DNA of 64,000 bases, from the NCBI RefSeq assembly GCF_009193175.1, contig NZ_VUKE01000016.1, positions 1 through 64,000 of the forward strand, written 5' to 3'. Shown here piece after piece: positions 59,944 through 64,000 of this stretch. Every line of letters starts with the position of its first letter. Position 1 is the stretch's first letter. Source of the stretch: Georgenia ruanii (GTDB taxonomy: Bacteria > Actinomycetota > Actinomycetes > Actinomycetales > Actinomycetaceae). Both the position numbers and the translations under genes were made by a program. The notes below the pieces were generated by a model that was not told the origin of the DNA, made no database searches, and saw only the letters and a list, made by a program, of their open reading frames with translations.

Positions 59944-60443
59944 TGGTCGAGCAGCGCACCGTGGGGCGCCCCGTCAACGTCCGGGGCGCGCCCGCGCAGG
60001 AGGAGACGAGGAGCACGATGACGCACGCCGAGGAGGGGCCGCCGCGCCGCCGGCGCGGGCTGGTGGTGCTGGTGGTGCTGGTCGTCGTGCTCGCCGCCGC
60101 GGCCGCCGCCTACGTGCTGCGGCCCTGGGAGAGCGACGCCGCCGCGCCGGAGAAGGCGCCCGAGCTCGGCCTCGTCGTCCCGGTGGACCCCATCAGCGTC
60201 AACCTCGCCGACGGGCACTACCTGCGCCTGGGCTTCTCCATCCAGCTCAAGAAGGGCGCGACGAAGGACCTGCAGGTGGCCCGCGCGCTCGACATCGCCA
60301 TCGCCACCTACTCCGGCAAGGACGTCGCCGAGGTCAACGACCCCGCCCGCCGCGAGGAGCTCAAGGCCGAGCTCCTGACCCAGCTGAGCGCGACCTTCAA
60401 GGAGGTGGTGGACGTCTACCTCACGGACTACGTCACCCAGTGA
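59943..60443 (+). CDS. fliL: Flagellar basal-body protein FliL
   Basis: A 166-residue single-pass membrane protein. The membrane helix (V-V-L-V-V-L-V-V-V-L-A-A-A-A-A-A-Y) is at about 41-60. The periplasm-side domain has V-D-P-I-S-V-N-L-A-D-G-H-Y-L-R-L-G-F-S-I-Q-L and ends V-V-D-V-Y-L-T-D-Y-V-T-Q, the FliL hallmark. It stabilises stator units. The ATG at 59943 has GGAGG 7 nt upstream; M26 (60018) is an alternative start. Confidence 0.9.
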   Translation: MVEQRTVGRPVNVRGAPAQEETRSTMTHAEEGPPRRRRGLVVLVVLVVVLAAAAAAYVLRPWESDAAAPEKAPELGLVVPVDPISVNLADGHYLRLGFSIQLKKGATKDLQVARALDIAIATYSGKDVAEVNDPARREELKAELLTQLSATFKEVVDVYLTDYVTQ

Positions 60444-60469
60444 GGCCCAACTCCGTCTGACCCTTTCCC

Positions 60470-60496
60470 TCATACAGGCCGCCACCCGACCGATTG
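60470..60496 (+). promoter_or_regulatory. Sigma-28-type promoter of fliM, leaderless
   Basis: TCAT (60470-60473), a 15-nt spacer, then ACCGATTG (60489-60496), ending 7 nt before the fliM GTG at 60504. The predicted mRNA starts at the start codon. Confidence 0.65.
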
Positions 60497-60503
60497 ACCG
60501 GGT

Positions 60504-61418
60504 GTGACGGTCCCATCCAGCGTGCCCGGCGCCATCCGCACGCCGATGGCCTACGACTTCCGGCGGCCCATGACGCTGCCGCGCGAGCACGCGCGCATGC
60601 TGGAGATGGCCTTCGGCACCTTCTCCCGGCACTGGGCCAACCAGCTCGTCGCGCGCCTGCGGGTGTCCGTCTCCTCGGCGGTGACCGAGGTGAAGATGTG
60701 CTCCTACGACGAGTACGTCGCCTCGCTGCCGACGACGACGACCGTGGTGCTGTGCTCGGTCGAGCCGGGCCGGCGCATCGCCCTCGTGCAGTTCCCCCTC
60801 GACGCCGCCCTCGTGTGGATCGACCACATGCTCGGTGGGCCGGGCACCCCGGGTGCGGTGCCCGAGCGCGAGCTCACCGAGATCGAGCAGGCGCTCATCA
60901 TGGAGCTGCTGCGCCGCACCCTGGCCGACCTCAACTACTCCTTCGCGGCGATCGTGCGCCTCGAGGCCGAGTTCAAGCAGATCCAGTACACCCCGCAGTT
61001 CGTCCAGGCGGCCGAGGCGTCGACGCCGGTGATCGTGGCCCGCTTCGAGCTGCACGTGGACGAGCAGGACGTGCCGGTCTCGGTCATGCTGCCGGCCGAG
61101 GGCCTGATGACCGCCCTGCGCGACGGCGAGCACGTGGACCTGCGCACCGCCGAGGAGATCGCCGAGGAGAAGGTGCAGAGCCGGCTCCTCGAGGTCGCCG
61201 TCCAGCAGGTCCCGGTCGACGTCGCCGTGCGCTTCCGCCCCGTCACCGTCCACCCGCGCGAGGTGGTCGCGCTGCGCCCCGGTGACGTCCTCCCGCTCCA
61301 CCACCCCGCCTCCCGGCCGCTCGACGTGGTCGTCGGGGACCGGGTGCTGGCCCAGGCCGCCCCCGGCACCCAGGGCAGCCGGCTCGCCGGCATGGTCGTC
61401 CACGTCAAGGAGAACTGA
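60504..61418 (+). CDS. fliM: Flagellar motor switch protein FliM
   Basis: A 304-residue C-ring protein. The middle CheC-like domain has Y-D-F-R-R-P-M-T-L-P-R-E-H-A-R-M-L-E-M-A-F and H-M-L-G-G-P-G. The C-terminal SpoA-like domain includes P-V-D-V-A-V-R-F-R-P-V and L-R-P-G-D-V-L-P-L. The N-terminal CheY-binding motif (L-S-Q-x-E-I-D-A-L-L in most bacteria) is missing; only about 15 residues precede the middle domain. The GTG at 60504 fits both the promoter spacing and the alignment start. It is coupled to fliN by TGATG. Confidence 0.92.
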   Translation: MTVPSSVPGAIRTPMAYDFRRPMTLPREHARMLEMAFGTFSRHWANQLVARLRVSVSSAVTEVKMCSYDEYVASLPTTTTVVLCSVEPGRRIALVQFPLDAALVWIDHMLGGPGTPGAVPERELTEIEQALIMELLRRTLADLNYSFAAIVRLEAEFKQIQYTPQFVQAAEASTPVIVARFELHVDEQDVPVSVMLPAEGLMTALRDGEHVDLRTAEEIAEEKVQSRLLEVAVQQVPVDVAVRFRPVTVHPREVVALRPGDVLPLHHPASRPLDVVVGDRVLAQAAPGTQGSRLAGMVVHVKEN

Positions 61419-62107
61419 TGAACCCCACCGCAACCGTCAACGACCAGCAGGCCGTGGCGGAGCTGGCGCGGCTGCTGCCCTCGCCGGTGCCGCTGGCGCC
61501 GCGCCGCGCGGGGGAGTTCGAGCGCCCGGCGCCCGACGCCACCGCCGTCGTGGCCACCTTCGTCGGTCAGACCAGCGCCGAGCTCATGGTCGTCGCCCAG
61601 CAGTCGGTCACCGACGCGATGGCCGGCGCCGGCGCCCTCTCCCTCGCCGAGGCGCTGCGCCCCGCCCTGGAGGCGGCCAGCCGCACCCTCGGCCCCGGTG
61701 TGCTCGGCACCGCCGAGACCCGCCCCGCCGGGGAGGTCTTCACCGGCCCGGGCACCGTGGTCTACGCCCTCGACGCCGGCGTGGCCACCCAGGCCTGGTT
61801 CGGCATCCGCGCCAAGGGCTCCGCGGCCGACGCCGCGGCGCCCGCCGCGCCGCTGCCCAGCGGCGCCATGCGGGTGCTCTACGACGTCGAGATGACCCTG
61901 ACCACCGAGATCGGCCGCACCCGCCTGCCGGTGCGCGACGTCCTGGAGCTGACCCCCGGCGCCGTCCTCGAGCTCGACCGCTCCGCCGGCAGCCCCGCCG
62001 ACGTCATGGTCAACGGCCGCCTGGTCGCCCGCGGCGAGGTCGTCGTGGTCGACGACGAGTACGCCGTGCGCATCACCGAGATCGTCTCCACCGAAAACCT
62101 GGGTTAG
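61418..62107 (+). CDS. fliN: Flagellar motor switch protein FliN with CheC/CheX-like N-terminal domain
   Basis: A 229-residue protein, longer than the classical FliN of about 140. The C-terminal SpoA domain is unmistakable: Y-D-V-E-M-T-L-T-T-E-I-G-R-T-R-L-P-V-R-D-V-L, then G-A-V-L-E-L-D-R, V-M-V-N-G-R-L-V-A-R-G-E-V-V-V-V-D-D-E-Y-A-V-R. The N-terminal 140 residues (F-V-G-Q-T-S-A-E-L-M-V-V) resemble a CheC/CheX-like fold seen in FliY-type proteins, though no phosphatase motif is visible. Coupled to fliM and fliO. Confidence 0.9.
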   Translation: MNPTATVNDQQAVAELARLLPSPVPLAPRRAGEFERPAPDATAVVATFVGQTSAELMVVAQQSVTDAMAGAGALSLAEALRPALEAASRTLGPGVLGTAETRPAGEVFTGPGTVVYALDAGVATQAWFGIRAKGSAADAAAPAAPLPSGAMRVLYDVEMTLTTEIGRTRLPVRDVLELTPGAVLELDRSAGSPADVMVNGRLVARGEVVVVDDEYAVRITEIVSTENLG

Positions 62108-62757
62108 TGCTCGACAGCGTGCTGCTGGGCCTGCGGGTCGCCCTGTCCCTCGCCCTCGTCCTGGTCATCCTGTGGGTCATCGCCCGCAAGGTGAACGCCG
62201 GGACCTCAGCGTCCCGGCGGGTGCCCGTCACCGTGCTCGGGCGCCAGTCGCTGGGGCGCCGCTCCGGCGTGGCGGTGGTCGAGGTGGCCGGGCGCACCCT
62301 GCTGCTGGGGGTCAGCGACGACGGCGTGCGGCTGCTCACCGAGCTCGACGACGCCGGCCGCGCCCTCGAGGCCGGGCCGGGGCTGCTCGAGGCCGGCCCG
62401 TCGGCCGAGCCGACGACGACCGAGGACGCGCCGGGCGGCCAGGTGATCGCCGGCCGCTTCAGCGCGCCCGGGCGCGGGGCGGAGCTGCCGGCCCGCCGGG
62501 CGGACCTGCGCGGGCGCACCGGCACCGACGACGCCGCGGCTGGTGCCACAGGCCTGGCCCGGATCATCGGGCCGGTGCGTTCCTTCGACGATGTGCTCGC
62601 CGCGGAGGTGACCCCGCGCCACCGGTCCCGCCGCCGCACGGCCGCCCGGCGCGCCGACGTGCCCGAGCTCTCCACCGGCCCGCTGGCCGGCTCCGTGCTG
62701 GACAAGACGACGTGGACCCGGGCGTGGGCGGTCCTGCAGGAGCGGTCGTCCCGATGA
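62107..62757 (+). CDS. fliO: Flagellar export protein FliO
   Basis: A 216-residue protein with one N-terminal membrane helix (about 5-25). A short SH3-like cytosolic segment follows (V-P-V-T-V-L-G-R-Q-S-L-G-R-R-S-G-V-A-V-V-E-V-A-G-R-T-L-L-L-G-V), the FliO core that helps assemble FliP. The remainder is low-complexity and Arg/Ala-rich. The GTG overlaps the fliN stop codon by one nucleotide, and the 3' end overlaps fliP by ATGA. Confidence 0.85.
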   Translation: MLDSVLLGLRVALSLALVLVILWVIARKVNAGTSASRRVPVTVLGRQSLGRRSGVAVVEVAGRTLLLGVSDDGVRLLTELDDAGRALEAGPGLLEAGPSAEPTTTEDAPGGQVIAGRFSAPGRGAELPARRADLRGRTGTDDAAAGATGLARIIGPVRSFDDVLAAEVTPRHRSRRRTAARRADVPELSTGPLAGSVLDKTTWTRAWAVLQERSSR

Positions 62758-63680
62758 GCGCGTTCGACGGGGCCGCCCTCGCGGCGCCGGGTCGCCAGTC
62801 GCGCGACCACCTCCCGCACGGCCCGCTCGCGCCGATCGAGGCGGGGCAGGGGTTGCCGCTCGCGACGGCGCGGCCGGAGCACGCGGGGCACCACTGGCGC
62901 TGGCTGGCCCTCGCCGCCGCCGGGCTCGCCGTCGTCCTCGCCGTGCTCGTGCTCGGTGCGGCCGCGGCGCACGCCGCGCCCATCGCCCCCCGGGACCCCA
63001 CCGACCCCACGCCCCCGACCGGCCCGCTGGACATCACCGTCAACGGCGAGCCGACGGCGCCGTCGACCTCCGTCGTGGTCCTGCTCGGCATCACGCTGCT
63101 GTCGGTGGCGCCCTCGCTGCTGCTGATGATGACGAGCTTCACCAAGCTCTTCGTCGTCCTGGCGCTGACCCGCAACGCGCTGGGCCTGCAGGGGGTACCG
63201 CCCAACCAGGTGCTCGCCGGGCTGAGCCTGTTCCTGTCGATCTTCATCATGTTCCCGGTGCTGGGGAACATCAACGACGCGGCCGTGCAGCCCTACCTCG
63301 CCGGGGGCGTCAGCTTCACCGACGCCCTGGGCGCCGCCTCCGACCCGCTGCGGACCTTCATGCTCGGGCAGACCCGCGAGGAGGACATCGCCCTGCTCAC
63401 CCGGGCGGCCGACCTGCCCAACCCGGCCAGCCCCGAGGTCGTGCCGCTGCAGACCCTCATCCCGGCGTTCATGCTCTCCGAGCTGCGCGCCGCCTTCGTC
63501 ATCGGCTTCGTCATCTTCGTGCCGTTCCTGGTCATCGACCTGGTCGTCTCGGCCGTCCTGATGAGCATGGGCATGATGATGCTGCCGCCGGTGATGATCT
63601 CCCTGCCCTTCAAGATCCTGCTGTTCGTGCTCGTGGACGGCTGGGGCCTCATCGTCACGACGTTGGTCGGGAGCTATTGA
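62754..63680 (+). CDS. fliP: Flagellar export gate protein FliP
   Basis: A 308-residue export-gate subunit. After a 48-residue hydrophilic leader comes a signal-like helix (about 50-72) ending A-H-A-A-P. Three or four further membrane helices have the family motifs T-S-F-T-K-L-F-V-V-L-A-L-T-R-N-A, F-M-L-S-E-L-R-A-A-F and L-L-F-V-L-V-D-G-W. The N-terminal leader is longer than usual; an internal start cannot be excluded. Confidence 0.94.
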   Translation: MSAFDGAALAAPGRQSRDHLPHGPLAPIEAGQGLPLATARPEHAGHHWRWLALAAAGLAVVLAVLVLGAAAAHAAPIAPRDPTDPTPPTGPLDITVNGEPTAPSTSVVVLLGITLLSVAPSLLLMMTSFTKLFVVLALTRNALGLQGVPPNQVLAGLSLFLSIFIMFPVLGNINDAAVQPYLAGGVSFTDALGAASDPLRTFMLGQTREEDIALLTRAADLPNPASPEVVPLQTLIPAFMLSELRAAFVIGFVIFVPFLVIDLVVSAVLMSMGMMMLPPVMISLPFKILLFVLVDGWGLIVTTLVGSY

Positions 63681-63952
63681 TGGACACCAACGCCGTCCTG
63701 GACATCGCCGCCGTCGCCCTCGGCCTGGCCGCCAAGCTCGCCGCCCCGGCGCTGATCACCGCGCTGGTGGTGGGCTTTACCGTCTCCCTGCTGCAGTCGG
63801 TCACGCAGATCCAGGAGGTCACCCTCAGCTTCGTGCCCAAGGCGATCGCCGTCGCGCTCGCGCTGGTGATCGCGGGCAACTGGATGATCTCCGAGCTGGT
63901 CGTCACCACCCACGAGCTCTTCGCGCGCATCCCCCAGCTCCTGGAGAGCTGA
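63680..63952 (+). CDS. fliQ: Flagellar export gate protein FliQ
   Basis: A 90-residue protein with two membrane helices. It has the family motif V-G-F-T-V-S-L-L-Q-S-V-T-Q-I-Q-E-V-T-L-S-F-V-P-K, which is nearly invariant in FliQ. It forms the export channel with FliP and FliR. TGATG overlap with fliP. Confidence 0.95.
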   Translation: MDTNAVLDIAAVALGLAAKLAAPALITALVVGFTVSLLQSVTQIQEVTLSFVPKAIAVALALVIAGNWMISELVVTTHELFARIPQLLES

Positions 63953-63953
63953 G

Positions 63954-64000
63954 ATGGACCTCGTGCGCGAGCTCGAGCCGCTGCTCCTGGCCGCGGTGCG
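63954..64000 (+). CDS. fliR: Flagellar export gate protein FliR, 5' end only
   Basis: An ATG one base after fliQ opens a frame, M-D-L-V-R-E-L-E-P-L-L-L-A-A-V, that runs off the window. It is called FliR from its position after fliP-fliQ and its hydrophobic beginning. Only 15 codons are visible. Confidence 0.7.
   Translation, partial: MDLVRELEPLLLAAV

Overview
The window is a very GC-rich, gene-dense chromosomal segment of a flagellated actinobacterium. Lsr2, CarD, SenX3-RegX3, an MsiK-type sugar ATPase, an OtsA/OtsB trehalose pair, DUF3263 and DUF4032 proteins and a LytR_C protein together point to Actinomycetia. The flagellar gene order and the strict 1-11 nt gene overlaps resemble Micrococcales such as the Cellulomonas, Promicromonospora or Georgenia groups, but the genus is only a guess.

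Positions 1 to about 34.6 kb are mostly housekeeping. They hold lsr2, gpmA, a protocatechuate dioxygenase operon (pcaHG) with a divergent LysR gene, phoU facing senX3-regX3, carD-ispD-ispF, an Atg22-like transporter divergent from cysS-rlmB, a DUF4032 kinase-like gene, msiK, otsA-otsB, a membrane-anchored Ser/Thr kinase, a DsbA-like oxidoreductase, tRNA-Thr(UGU), a VanY-type peptidase, an arsR-VOC pair with a clean operator, ung, and several small membrane or unknown proteins.

Positions 34.7-64.0 kb are a flagellar island. A leftward operon (flgN-flgK-flgL-fliW) makes the hook-filament junction. Rightward lie fliA (sigma-28), fliC-fliD-fliS, a long rod/basal-body/export operon (flgB-flgC-fliE-fliF-fliG-fliH-fliI-fliJ-C40 peptidase-fliK-flgD-flgE), and then flbD-motA-motB-fliL and fliM-fliN-fliO-fliP-fliQ-fliR, which runs off the right edge. 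Four unrelated genes (methyltransferase, photolyase, small membrane protein, MFS exporter) split the island between flgE and flbD.

Two regulatory patterns stand out. First, five flagellar transcription units carry the same promoter layout, TCA(T/C)-N15-(G/A)CCGAT, as expected for a FliA/WhiG-type sigma factor; at fliM it sits so close that the mRNA should be leaderless. Second, at least twelve other genes have a TANNNT -10 element ending exactly 6 or 7 nt before their start codon, predicting leaderless mRNAs and fixing several starts. A PHO box of 11-bp direct repeats upstream of senX3 predicts phosphate-linked autoregulation. No CRISPR array, insertion sequence, prophage or clearly new defence system was seen.
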